Shown piece by piece: positions 1-7,317 of a stretch of DNA of 13,865 bases. The notes beneath the pieces were generated by a model, which was not told where the DNA came from, did not search any database, and saw nothing but the letters and a program-made list of their open reading frames with translations. The DNA comes from GCA-2770975 sp050248915 (GTDB lineage: Bacteria > Cyanobacteriota > Sericytochromatia > UBA7694), in contig JBFWRL010000152.1 of NCBI GenBank assembly GCA_050248915.1, forward strand, positions 1-13,865, read 5' to 3'. Made by a program: the position numbers and the translations under genes. Position 1 is the first letter of the stretch. Each line of letters starts with the position of its first letter.

Positions 1-16
1 GACGCTCTTCCGATCT
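1..16 (+). other. Illumina adapter remnant at contig end
   Basis: The first 16 bases, GACGCTCTTCCGATCT, are identical to the 3' end of the standard Illumina TruSeq read-1 adapter. They are a library artefact and not genomic. The open frame of the left-edge minus-strand gene runs into them and would add the false residues R-S-E-E-R. Genomic sequence begins at about base 17. Confidence 0.95.
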
Positions 17-829
17 ATAGTCATTGGGGCTTTGGTCTAAAATTTGAGAGCCAAAATCGTAGAATTTTTGGAGATTTTGATTCTGCAAGGCCACCAAGCT
101 GCTGACCTGTAAGAAACGGCGGAAATCATCGTAATCGCCTTTTTGCAACACCTCAGTGCCAGCCTGCATAAACGAACCAAAGTCGCCGCCTTTGCGGGTG
201 ACCTGATAAGCGGTTCCAATAAAGGCATCCAAATCAGCCCCCAAAACCGTGCGAACATTGGCACTGTTGTAGAAAACATCAAAATTGCCGCTTTGAGCAA
301 AAATAGTATCATCATCAGGGGCAAACAGGGCTTGAAAAAAGTCAACGCCCTTTTGAATATCTTCAGAACTCAAATTTTTCAGAATGCCCTCGATTTTTTG
401 AACAGAGGCGGAAGAGACGGAGTTTAAGAGACCCACAATATTTTCAGCGTCATCTGCATCGACCTGTCCGAGCAGCACACGAATACCCAAAGCATCTTCC
501 ATCGACATCTGGCTGAGAACTTTGTCCATCAGCGGATGGTGCATCAAGGCTTCAAGGCTTTCAGTAGAATAATCACCGCTGGAGGCCGGGGCATCCGATT
601 CGTCGGGTTCATCTGCGGCATTCACGGCTTGATTTAAGGTATTGGAAAGGGCATTGAGAAGATTATCTAAGCCCGTATTTGCAGCTGTTTGAGCCTGAGT
701 CGTGGTGTCTTCTTCTGGACGATTGGCTTTGACGGCAGCATCGCGGAAAAGTTGATTGGCAAGCAGTTGTTCTGCCAATTGTTTGCTGATACCGGCATCA
801 AGGCCACTGGCAAGACGGTTAAAATCCAT
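17..829 (-). CDS. Unrecognised helical-repeat protein, C-terminus missing
   Basis: I do not recognise this protein. The frame is open from an ATG at 829 to the contig end and gives 271 genomic residues; the C-terminus is lost. An AGAGGA-like ribosome binding site lies about 11 nt before the ATG, separated from it by a run of seven C. No signal peptide or membrane segment is visible, so it is probably cytoplasmic. Residues 1-35 look amphipathic helical, and 40-90 are a low-complexity Thr/Gln/Asn then acidic Ser-rich linker. Residues 90-170 are predicted helical. From 182 to 256 a motif [D/N]-[F/L/Y]-x-x-F recurs five times, with the final Phe at 186, 203, 220, 236 and 256, so the spacing is 16-20 residues. 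This suggests a solenoid of short helices. It has its own candidate promoter and lies downstream of a candidate terminator, so it is probably a separate transcription unit. The reading frame is solid; the function is unknown. Confidence 0.8.
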
Positions 830-868
830 AGGGGGGGAAGTCCTCTCTTTTGAGTCAATTGCAGATGG

Positions 869-896
869 ATTACAAAAATATGGTCCCTCGTGTCAT
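869..896 (-). promoter_or_regulatory. Sigma-70-like promoter for the left-edge gene
   Basis: On the minus strand, ATGACA (891-896, 5/6 match to TTGACA) is followed after a 16-bp spacer by TGTAAT (869-874, 5/6 match to TATAAT). Transcription would start near 862, leaving a leader of about 33 nt before the ATG at 829. The location, between a candidate terminator and the gene start, supports it. The call rests on sequence match only. Confidence 0.45.
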
Positions 897-938
897 TCTT
901 TTCTGTGAATGGGTTGCTTTCCTTGTTGGACTTAACAT

Positions 939-977
939 AAAAAAAACAAAGCTCAAACAGAGAATTAACAGTTTAAG
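939..977 (-). terminator. Candidate rho-independent terminator of the ylqD-lipoprotein run
   Basis: Read on the minus strand, CTTAAAC (977-971) can pair with GTTTGAG (958-952) as a 7-bp stem with one G-U pair and a loop of about 12 nt. It is followed by CTTTGTTTTTTTT (to 939). The stem overlaps the TAA stop of the lipoprotein gene (975-973). The stem is AT-rich and weak, but the U-tract is good and the position between two same-strand genes is right. Confidence 0.45.
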
Positions 978-2844
978 GCTGACTCTTTGCCTCAGGACGA
1001 AGCTCCACCTGAATTTCAGGCTCAGAAAAGGCCACTGGTGGCAAATTGAGGTTGGCATAAACAGGGGTGGCTTTGGTTAATGCCGCACGAAACAGCGGAA
1101 AAAAGGGCGCTTCAACCAATACATTCTGAGGTTGTAAGGCCAAAACCACTTCGCTGTCACCACTGCTCGGCAGATTAAAGGGAAAGGTAACTCCCGGAGG
1201 AGGGCTCTTAAAAAAATCTTCTCCCGGAAAATCGTAGCCCTTTTGCAGGCCCGAAAAGGGATTTTCCTGATCCGCTTGATTCACCGATGAGAAACGACCC
1301 AATGGCAGCCACAGATCTGGATTTCGACGGTACAAAACCCAGCCCTGATACAGCCAGCCCACAGGCGGAAGAGACAAAACCAAACCTGTTTCTAACTCTT
1401 GAGATACAGGGGGTTGAGCGCTCTCTGCCGTGGTCCGTTTGGCAAACCAAAGACCAAATTCACCATTATTTGCGATGGAATCAGTGGGGGTTGCCAAGAG
1501 AAAACTGCCCGTTTGCAAGCGCGTATAATTATTTTGAAATGGAAGACTCAGGGTGCGTTTCAAACTGCCTGAGTTGGCATCAGATTGCAAAATAATACTT
1601 TGAGAGGGGCTGCTTTCTTCTTTGTTTTCGACAGTCACAAAAAAGGTGTTCAAACTGGCCAATTCAGACTCTGAAAAACGGAACAACGGCTTGCCTATAT
1701 CCTGCGGTTGGTTCTGTAAATCGAACAAGCCAAAGCCCCCTGAACGGAAACGCAAAAGCAGTCGGTTTTCTTGCTCTTGATTGCGACTCCACAAAGCATA
1801 ATGGGCCGCATTGGGTAAGTTGGGCAAGGTTTTTAAAACAGCCAAATACAAACCATAGACTTCGGTTTCGGGAGGGGCAATGATATTCCCATCTTGAAAG
1901 ACCGGGTAATTAAAAAAACTCCCTGTATCTTCCAAGCGAAACAACCCCTGATTCACCGCCTTTAGGAGGTCCTCTTGCGAGCGAATACCACGGGCAGGAT
2001 CCCCTTCTTGACTTTCAATCTGATTCTCAGAAATCGCCCGAAAAACTTGGCGAATCGGGCTGTAAAGCAAATCCCCTGGCACGGTGTCTAGAATCGGGGC
2101 AGGGTTACTGGGCAGGTCACTGCTATCGCGGTTGCGCAGAAAATAAATCAGCCCCACCCCCAATTGATTATTGCTGGCAGAGTAAGGTACTCCTCCCAAA
2201 TCCAGGTAGCGAATTTCCGCTGCTTTTTGCCAGGCTTTTTTGATATTTAAATTCACACTGGCTGCATTGGCTGTTGTCACCAGGGGAAAATTAAAGGCCC
2301 GACCGGTGCTCTCAATGCGAAACTGACTGGCAGCCAGATCTTCGGACGACCGAATGGTATTGGCAACATAACCAGCAGGCACAATGACACGCCAGATCTG
2401 ACGAAATGGACTGTTTTTCTCTCCCGCGGCAGGCAGGTTAAAAACGGGTAACTGCCCCAATACAGGGGTATTATCTGAATAAAAAAATTGATAAGCCACG
2501 AGCAAATTAAGCGGCAATGCCAGTTGATTGGTGCAACGCGGATCTGCACCACAGGCATTTAGATCGAGATAAAACAAGCTGCTGCCATTGTGCAAGCCCA
2601 ATCTAACCCCAATATCTTGTAAGGGGATAAACAAGCTCTGAAAACTGGAGGAATTGGGAATGCCGGTTGAATTGTTTGGCAAAAGCGAGTTGACTTCGTT
2701 ATTGCTATTGCCTGGCAAAGGCATCGTACAACCAAAAAATGAAAAAGCAGCTATAAAAAAAACAAATATTGCCTTCAAAGGAAAGAAGTCATATTTTTTA
2801 GATTTTTTTAAGCAATCCTTCAAAGTAAGCGGAAATTTGCGCAT
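973..2844 (-). CDS. Large surface lipoprotein: duplicated domain plus RskA-like C-terminal region
   Basis: This is probably an exported lipoprotein of 623 residues. The leader is basic, then hydrophobic (about 25-38), ending in F-F-G-C with the candidate lipidated Cys at 39; Phe at -3 is acceptable but not the usual Leu. Two units of about 100 residues repeat at 90-189 and 211-316. They share Y-L-D-L near the start, S-P-[FI]-R-Q-[IV]-[WF]-R, I-R-S-x-E-D-L, and a closing F-R-[IL]-E-x-T-G-x(2)-F-N-[FY]-P-[LV]. From about 330 to 590 the sequence (H-Y-A-L-W, a Thr/Val strand ending V-E-N, G-W-L-Y-Q-G-W-V, F-P-G-E-D-F) resembles exported domains often annotated as anti-sigma-K (RskA C-terminal)-like; this is a recalled resemblance. 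I chose the ATG at 2844. An ATG at 2856 and a TTG at 2865 are also in frame and none has a good ribosome binding site. The start overlaps the tlpA-like gene by 47 bp, which suggests coupling. The function is unknown. Confidence 0.75.
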   Translation of the reverse strand: MRKFPLTLKDCLKKSKKYDFFPLKAIFVFFIAAFSFFGCTMPLPGNSNNEVNSLLPNNSTGIPNSSSFQSLFIPLQDIGVRLGLHNGSSLFYLDLNACGADPRCTNQLALPLNLLVAYQFFYSDNTPVLGQLPVFNLPAAGEKNSPFRQIWRVIVPAGYVANTIRSSEDLAASQFRIESTGRAFNFPLVTTANAASVNLNIKKAWQKAAEIRYLDLGGVPYSASNNQLGVGLIYFLRNRDSSDLPSNPAPILDTVPGDLLYSPIRQVFRAISENQIESQEGDPARGIRSQEDLLKAVNQGLFRLEDTGSFFNYPVFQDGNIIAPPETEVYGLYLAVLKTLPNLPNAAHYALWSRNQEQENRLLLRFRSGGFGLFDLQNQPQDIGKPLFRFSESELASLNTFFVTVENKEESSPSQSIILQSDANSGSLKRTLSLPFQNNYTRLQTGSFLLATPTDSIANNGEFGLWFAKRTTAESAQPPVSQELETGLVLSLPPVGWLYQGWVLYRRNPDLWLPLGRFSSVNQADQENPFSGLQKGYDFPGEDFFKSPPPGVTFPFNLPSSGDSEVVLALQPQNVLVEAPFFPLFRAALTKATPVYANLNLPPVAFSEPEIQVELRPEAKSQP

Positions 2845-3397
2845 TATCCCATTCATAAGAGCCAATCACATGTTTGATTACTTTACCATCTTTTCCAATA
2901 ATAAAGCTTTCGGGCACTCCCGTGGTGCGATAGAGGTTTTTTGAAGTGGCCTGTTCAGGATCATGCAAAATTTGGAAGGTCAAGGGCAGTTCTGTTTGCT
3001 TTAAAAAGGCATCTACAGCGGATTTGCCACCTTGATCCAAACTGATTGCCAAAATTTCAAAGGGTCTGCCTTGCATTTTTTTGTACAAGCGCTGCATGGA
3101 GGGCATTTCTTCTTTGCAGGGTTCACACCAAGTTGCCCAAAAATTGAGGAAGACAATTTTGCCACGGTAATCTGAGAGTTTGACCACTTTTCCGTCAAAT
3201 CGTTTGAGTGTAAAAGCCGGCGCATCTTGTCCTTCCAGATTGCCTGATTGGGGAACGCTGTTGGAAGGAATCACCGCTTCTTTTGAGGGAGCTGGCTGCC
3301 ACTTATCAGAAATAGTAAAGGCAAAGCCCCCTCCCACCGCCAAGAGGGCAAAGGAGAGGAGGGTGTATTTGACCCAAGCTGGGGGGGAAGAACTCAT
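2798..3397 (-). CDS. Membrane-anchored TlpA/ResA-family thiol-disulfide oxidoreductase
   Basis: This 199-residue protein has one N-terminal membrane helix (about 8-28), a Pro/Ser linker, and a thioredoxin-fold domain from about 55 to the end. The catalytic motif is W-C-E-P-C with Cys 91 and 94, and the cis-proline lies in T-G-V-P-E-S-F (Pro 162). TlpA/ResA-family enzymes are anchored to the inner membrane, face the periplasm and reduce disulfides, often for cytochrome c maturation or other exported thiols. The start is the ATG at 3397, which overlaps the glycosyltransferase TGA as ATGA and has GGAG 8 nt upstream. A longer in-frame start at 3415 lies inside the glycosyltransferase gene. A run of seven C lies in codons 4-6. 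The partner is unknown because no cytochrome maturation genes are nearby. The downstream lipoprotein contains a possible disulfide pair, so a shared envelope role is possible but inferred. Confidence 0.92.
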   Translation of the reverse strand: MSSSPPAWVKYTLLSFALLAVGGGFAFTISDKWQPAPSKEAVIPSNSVPQSGNLEGQDAPAFTLKRFDGKVVKLSDYRGKIVFLNFWATWCEPCKEEMPSMQRLYKKMQGRPFEILAISLDQGGKSAVDAFLKQTELPLTFQILHDPEQATSKNLYRTTGVPESFIIGKDGKVIKHVIGSYEWDNAQISAYFEGLLKKI

Positions 3398-4542
3398 GGC
3401 TGCAACTCCATCCATTTCACAAACTTGTGGGCGGCGTCAGACCATGTCAGAGAAGATTCAAGCAATTCACGGGCTTGCATGGCCTGGGCTTTGTAGACAA
3501 AATAATTGCGGTACATTTCCCACATAGCGTATTTTAACTGCTGATAATCTGGTTCTGCCAGCAGATGGCCTTCATGGCGGGCCTGTTTTAAATGGGCACC
3601 CAAAAATATTTCAGGGATATCTGCAGGAATCGGTTCCAATTGATAATTCAACCAAGTGGCGTGTTCGGGGCCCAAATACTCGTGAATCCCCCCCCAACCG
3701 GTGGCAATCACAGGCACTTCGCAAGACAATGCCTCGGCAATCGGCAGCCCCCACCCCTCCCCTCGATGGGGAGCCAATAAGACATCTGCACTGCGGTAAA
3801 GAGCTGGCAAATGTACATCTGCCACATTGCTCAGCAAATAGACATGGCCCGATTTGAGCCCCTTGAGTTCCTGTTCGCGAAAGACACTGATAAATTGGCG
3901 GACCTGCTCGAGATCACGCGGAGAGCCATCGCGGATATAACAACGCAAGAGCAATTGCACATCATCGTGATGAGCAAAAAGTTCCAAAAAGGCCTTTAAA
4001 ACCAGGTCAAAACCTTTGCGGTAAGACAATTGTGCCAAAAACAAAAAACTAAAGCGCTGGGGAATATTTTTGAGCCGGGGACCCATGGGTGAAAAGCGCT
4101 GGGTATCGACACCCTCAGGCACCAAGCCGATTGGCACAGCCACCCCTGCCTGCTGAAAATGAGTCTGATTAAAATGGGTGGGGGTAATCACGCTGTCCAT
4201 GCGGTTGCAGCCAATCACAAACTCGCGCAGCAAACTATTGGTTTCAAAAACCGTATGCCCAATCGCGCGGGCACAGCCCTGGCGGCCAACAAACTCATTG
4301 GCCACACTCCAGTGCAAAAGACAGGCCTCAGCCCGGTTGATTTCGGGCAATTTACGCTCCAAGGCCTGCAAGCGCAGCAAGGTGTCTTTGGATTCACCGG
4401 CATCAAAACCGCTCTTCCACACCAAAGGCTGCAGTGCCACATCACAGACTTGCAAATTGTCCAAAGCCAGTAAAAATTGGCGGGCCGCTGTTGCATAACC
4501 GGAAGCCCCATAGACAGGTCCCTGAAAGATCAGCGGCCGCAT
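3394..4542 (-). CDS. GT4-family glycosyltransferase
   Basis: This 382-residue protein has the two-domain GT-B architecture of family 4 retaining glycosyltransferases. The N-terminal half has a glycine-rich acceptor-side loop (G-P-V-Y-G-A-S-G-Y, about 8-16). The C-terminal nucleotide-sugar domain begins near F-L-F-L-A-Q-L-S-Y-R-K-G (about 166-177), with the basic R-K pair expected near the donor phosphates. The E-x7-E signature falls in G-E-G-W-G-L-P-I-A-E (Glu 262 and 270). There is no signal or membrane segment, so it acts at the cytoplasmic side. The donor and acceptor cannot be told from sequence. The start is the ATG at 4542, which shares one base with the rimM stop (TGATG), so translation is probably coupled; a TTG at 4545 is also in frame. 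The 3' end overlaps the thioredoxin gene by 4 bp. The neighbours suggest envelope or surface polysaccharide work, but no other sugar genes are present. Confidence 0.9.
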   Translation of the reverse strand: MRPLIFQGPVYGASGYATAARQFLLALDNLQVCDVALQPLVWKSGFDAGESKDTLLRLQALERKLPEINRAEACLLHWSVANEFVGRQGCARAIGHTVFETNSLLREFVIGCNRMDSVITPTHFNQTHFQQAGVAVPIGLVPEGVDTQRFSPMGPRLKNIPQRFSFLFLAQLSYRKGFDLVLKAFLELFAHHDDVQLLLRCYIRDGSPRDLEQVRQFISVFREQELKGLKSGHVYLLSNVADVHLPALYRSADVLLAPHRGEGWGLPIAEALSCEVPVIATGWGGIHEYLGPEHATWLNYQLEPIPADIPEIFLGAHLKQARHEGHLLAEPDYQQLKYAMWEMYRNYFVYKAQAMQARELLESSLTWSDAAHKFVKWMELQP

Positions 4543-5105
4543 CAAAGGTCCAATAGGCCGTCTATCACCTGGACAGCCAAACGGCGCTCAGCGATATCGA
4601 CCTCGGGCACCAGGGCTTTGACAAAGGGAATAAAGTGGGTGTTGCCTTCGGCGGTGGTCAGTTCCAACAAATCTTGTTGACCTTGAATCACTTGACTGAC
4701 GACCCCCAACTTGGCCCCCCAGGCAGTGGCCTCTACACGGTAAACCTCAAAACCAATTAATTCCTCGGCATAAAAGGTATCCTCTGGCAATTCCATGGCC
4801 TGGGAACGGGGCACACACAGAAAGGGTTTACCCAAATTTTCAGCGGCGGTGCGATCGGGAATCTCTTCCAACACCAATAACCACTGATCCCCTTTGAGCG
4901 GTTGAACCGATTCAACCTGCACCAAACGGGGATTTTGAGGGGTTTCGTTGAGGCTGAGATACACTTCTTCAAGCTCAAAAAACCGCTCAGGGAAGTCGCT
5001 GAGGGATTTGACCTTCAACGCTCCCCTGATGCCATGTGGCGCAAGGACTTTGCCAATCAGAATGAAAGGGCTATTCTTGTCCGCGGATTTCGACAACAAT
5101 TCCAT
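4542..5105 (-). CDS. rimM: Ribosome maturation factor RimM
   Basis: RimM binds ribosomal protein S19 and assists 30S head assembly and 16S rRNA processing. The protein has the diagnostic N-terminal block I-G-K-V-L-A-P-H-G-I-R-G-A-L-K-V (about 16-31 from the chosen start), then D-F-P-E-R-F. A PRC-barrel C-terminal half starts near Y-A-E-E-L-I-G-F-E-V and contains F-I-P-F-V-K-A-L-V-P-E-V-D. The length of 187 residues is close to the usual 165-185. The open frame extends to 5180, but family alignment favours an ATG at 5105; TTG codons at 5099 and 5096 are alternatives with GATGGA just upstream. The chosen start lies inside the end of the ylqD gene (35-bp overlap), so coupling is likely. In many genomes rimM is followed by trmD and rplS. 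Here it is followed by a glycosyltransferase, which is unusual. Confidence 0.93.
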   Translation of the reverse strand: MELLSKSADKNSPFILIGKVLAPHGIRGALKVKSLSDFPERFFELEEVYLSLNETPQNPRLVQVESVQPLKGDQWLLVLEEIPDRTAAENLGKPFLCVPRSQAMELPEDTFYAEELIGFEVYRVEATAWGAKLGVVSQVIQGQQDLLELTTAEGNTHFIPFVKALVPEVDIAERRLAVQVIDGLLDL

Positions 5106-5502
5106 CTTTGACAATAACCTCAGTATTGGACATTTTTTCGTAGAGGTTATCTCCCACTTTGACGTCGACATAATTGTCAACAGTGGCCTGCAGGAATTCG
5201 CTGTCCATTTCCAACTGAGAGATCATGTTCAAGCGTTGCAATAACTCTGCTTTTTGGGCATTGATCTGGTTGCGCTGTTGATCTACCTGAGCACCAATCT
5301 GGCGCTTGGCTTCGTCTTTTTGTTGAATCTGAGGATCTTTGTCGATATCTGCCAAAGCGCGTTTGCCCTGGAATTCGAGCTGTTGCAGCGCGAGGTCAAA
5401 GTTTTGCAGTGCTTGCTGAATTTCTTTGGTTGCTTCGGTTTTGAATTTTTCGGTCACAATCGCTTTAATAGCGACTGGACGTTTGAGTTTAATTGTTTCC
5501 AC
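5071..5502 (-). CDS. ylqD: YlqD-family protein
   Basis: This small protein (143 residues) matches the YlqD family, whose molecular role is not established. That family is commonly encoded near rpsP and rimM in Firmicutes and occurs in Cyanobacteria-related genomes. The N-terminus (E-T-I-K-L-K-R-P-V-A-I-K) is a beta strand. Residues about 20-95 form a long charged, Gln-rich coiled coil, and the C-terminal part (V-G-D-N-L-Y-E-K-M, then E-V-I-V-K-D-G-I-V-V-E-I) is a small beta domain. I chose the GTG at 5502 because GAAAGGA sits 9 nt upstream; the longer open frame to 5529 would start before that site. It is the first gene of the run ylqD-rimM-glycosyltransferase-thioredoxin-lipoprotein. Its leader carries a triple 12-bp repeat and an extended -10 promoter. 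Confidence 0.85.
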   Translation of the reverse strand: METIKLKRPVAIKAIVTEKFKTEATKEIQQALQNFDLALQQLEFQGKRALADIDKDPQIQQKDEAKRQIGAQVDQQRNQINAQKAELLQRLNMISQLEMDSEFLQATVDNYVDVKVGDNLYEKMSNTEVIVKDGIVVEIRGQE

Positions 5503-5530
5503 GAAAACGGGTCCTTTCTCAAATAACAAA

Positions 5531-5566
5531 TCTCAAGTTATTTCTCAAGTTATTTCTCAAGTTATT
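5531..5566 (-). repeat. Three perfect 12-bp tandem repeats in the ylqD leader
   Basis: The plus-strand unit TCTCAAGTTATT occurs three times without mismatch at 5531-5542, 5543-5554 and 5555-5566; on the coding strand it reads AATAACTTGAGA. A degenerate fourth unit (GTTATTTGAGA) follows next to the ylqD ribosome binding site. The array lies between the predicted transcription start (about 5578) and the GTG at 5502, so it would be in the mRNA leader. It could bind a protein or RNA, or simply be slipped-strand expansion. Confidence 0.9.
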
Positions 5567-5584
5567 GGTCATACAATCTTGGGC

Positions 5585-5593
5585 ATTATAACA
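5585..5593 (-). promoter_or_regulatory. Extended -10 promoter for the ylqD-rimM run
   Basis: The minus strand reads TGTTATAAT, a perfect TATAAT with the TG-N extension that lets sigma-70-type polymerase work without a -35 box. No good -35 is visible 16-18 bp upstream. Transcription would begin near 5578 and give a leader of about 76 nt containing the 12-bp repeats. The box lies between the end of the kinase gene (5644) and ylqD, where a promoter for the downstream genes is expected. Confidence 0.6.
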
Positions 5594-5643
5594 CGGGGCT
5601 CAAAGAGAGGCGGGAAATTTTGGCAGGCCCGATGGGAAAGGTT

Positions 5644-7149
5644 TCAGGCCACCGTTGTGACTTCAGCAGGAAGGGACGATGCCAAAGGCACCAGTGGAAT
5701 CCATAACTGAAAAGTACTGCCCTGAGCCAGTTGACTGACACAGCCCACCTTCCAGCCATGACTTTCGGCGATTTTACGCACAATCGCCAACCCCAGTCCC
5801 GTGCTGGATTCACCGGCGGTGGTCTTTTTATTGAGACGCTCAAAGGGTTTAAACAGACGTTCTTGCTCTTGGGGCGACAGCCCTGGTCCTTGGTCTTCCA
5901 CGCCAAGATAGACACTTTCATCGGTGGCATAAAGTGAAATTGTAATTGTGCTATTCAGGGGCGAATATTTGATTGCATTGCTGACAAAGTTGTCAATAAT
6001 TTGCCCCAAACGCTCGGGGTCATGTGATACAGCGGGCACACTCTGAACGTGTAAATCCAATTGAATATCTTTTTCGCGAGCACGCATGCGCTGCAATTCG
6101 AGTCGTTCGTTGAGCAGGGGCAAAATATCCGCTTCAACCTGACGCAAACGCAGACGACCGCTTTCAATCGCGGTAATGTCGAGAAGGCCCTCAAGCAAAG
6201 AGAGGGATTGGGCTGTGGTTTTTTTGATCTGGGAAAGTACCTTCTCTTGATCTTCGGTTAAATCCCCCAAGCGCCCCCCCAGAAAGAGCTGACAATAAGA
6301 GTAAATAATCCCCATGGGACTGCGCAAATCATGAGCAGCGATGCCCAAAAAATGATCTTTGACATCAATCGATTTTTGCAGCAGTTCAAATTGCTCCATG
6401 CGCTGAATATTTTGCTCTACGCGACAATTAAACTCTTCGACCGTAAAAGGTTTGCGCAGAAAATCAGAGGCCCCAGCCTTGAGAAACTGAGCCGAGAGCG
6501 AGAGGTCTTCGGTCGCAGAAATACCAATGAGCCCCAGGCGATGGGGTTTGTATTTCTGGCGAATGGTTTCAGTCAACATGATGCCATTCATGTCTTTCAT
6601 CATATAGTCAGTAATAACCAATTGAATATTGGGGTTGGCAGCCAGCATTTCAAGCGCCTCAGCACCGGAACTGGCCTGAAAAACCTGGTAATTTTGCAAA
6701 CTGAGCATGCGTTTGACCAAGCTGCGGTAGCTGATCGAGTCATCAACCACCAAAATCTGAACCTGGGTGTTGCGATCCAAGCGATTGAGACAGGCAATGA
6801 CTTCGTCATAGCTGTTGATTTTATTTTTGATAAAATAATCCACGACATTTTTGCCTTGCAAAATGCCACGCCATTCTTTGCCAAAGGTGCCCGTCATAAC
6901 AATCATATGCAATTGATAGGGCTGAAGTGCATCAATAATTTCTTCACCGGCAGCATCGGGCAGGGTGAGATCAACCAGGGCCTTTTCAAAGGCATATTGA
7001 CCACTTTCAAGCAATGCCAGGGCTTGTTCCAGGGTGGTTGCGCAGACGGTTACATAGGGGGTATGTTCTTCTATTTTTTTACGTGCCAAATGAGCCAAGG
7101 TCTGGCTGTCTTCGAGAATCAAGAGATAACGTTCTGAATCTTTGCTCAT
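5644..7149 (-). CDS. REC-REC-histidine kinase, soluble hybrid signalling protein
   Basis: This 501-residue protein has two N-terminal receiver domains followed by a histidine kinase and no membrane or PAS segment, so it is cytoplasmic and takes its input through phosphorylation. Receiver 1 (about 7-125) has acidic residues E13/D14, phospho-acceptor D60, T86 and a Lys at 108. Receiver 2 (about 130-250) has D136/D137, D181, S211 and K233. Both therefore look competent. The dimerisation domain carries H273 in A-A-H-D-L-R-S-P. The ATPase domain has the N-box (N387/N391 in D-N-F-V-S-N-A-I-K-Y), D419-x-G-x-G (G1) and G451-L-G-L (G2). The start is the ATG at 7149. I see no Shine-Dalgarno, but a TAAAAT lies 7 nt upstream, so the mRNA may be leaderless. 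No cognate kinase or output regulator is in the window. It is divergent from the helicase gene. Confidence 0.93.
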   Translation of the reverse strand: MSKDSERYLLILEDSQTLAHLARKKIEEHTPYVTVCATTLEQALALLESGQYAFEKALVDLTLPDAAGEEIIDALQPYQLHMIVMTGTFGKEWRGILQGKNVVDYFIKNKINSYDEVIACLNRLDRNTQVQILVVDDSISYRSLVKRMLSLQNYQVFQASSGAEALEMLAANPNIQLVITDYMMKDMNGIMLTETIRQKYKPHRLGLIGISATEDLSLSAQFLKAGASDFLRKPFTVEEFNCRVEQNIQRMEQFELLQKSIDVKDHFLGIAAHDLRSPMGIIYSYCQLFLGGRLGDLTEDQEKVLSQIKKTTAQSLSLLEGLLDITAIESGRLRLRQVEADILPLLNERLELQRMRAREKDIQLDLHVQSVPAVSHDPERLGQIIDNFVSNAIKYSPLNSTITISLYATDESVYLGVEDQGPGLSPQEQERLFKPFERLNKKTTAGESSTGLGLAIVRKIAESHGWKVGCVSQLAQGSTFQLWIPLVPLASSLPAEVTTVA

Positions 7150-7156
7150 AGCAATA

Positions 7157-7162
7157 ATTTTA
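7157..7162 (-). promoter_or_regulatory. Possible -10 box for a leaderless kinase mRNA
   Basis: TAAAAT on the minus strand lies 7 nt before the ATG at 7149, placing transcription start at or next to the start codon. No ribosome binding site precedes that ATG. A TTGAAA lies 20 bp upstream, too far for a standard -35. The surroundings are AT-rich, so a chance match is quite possible. Confidence 0.3.
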
Positions 7163-7317
7163 TTTTTCTTCTACGCAGATATTTTCAAAAAACACACCCA
7201 AAAAATCGACAAAACCCCATCTTCACTTAAACCATGGGATTTCGAGTTGTACCCGAATCACTTGTAGCTTTTCTGAGCGGCAAACTTGCGTGTGAATTTT
7301 TAGTTTGCATGAAAAGC

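Noticed and set aside
6331..7137. 268-residue plus-strand open frame
   Set aside because: It is fully antisense to the kinase gene, whose receiver and kinase motifs are intact; the translation has no recognisable domain.
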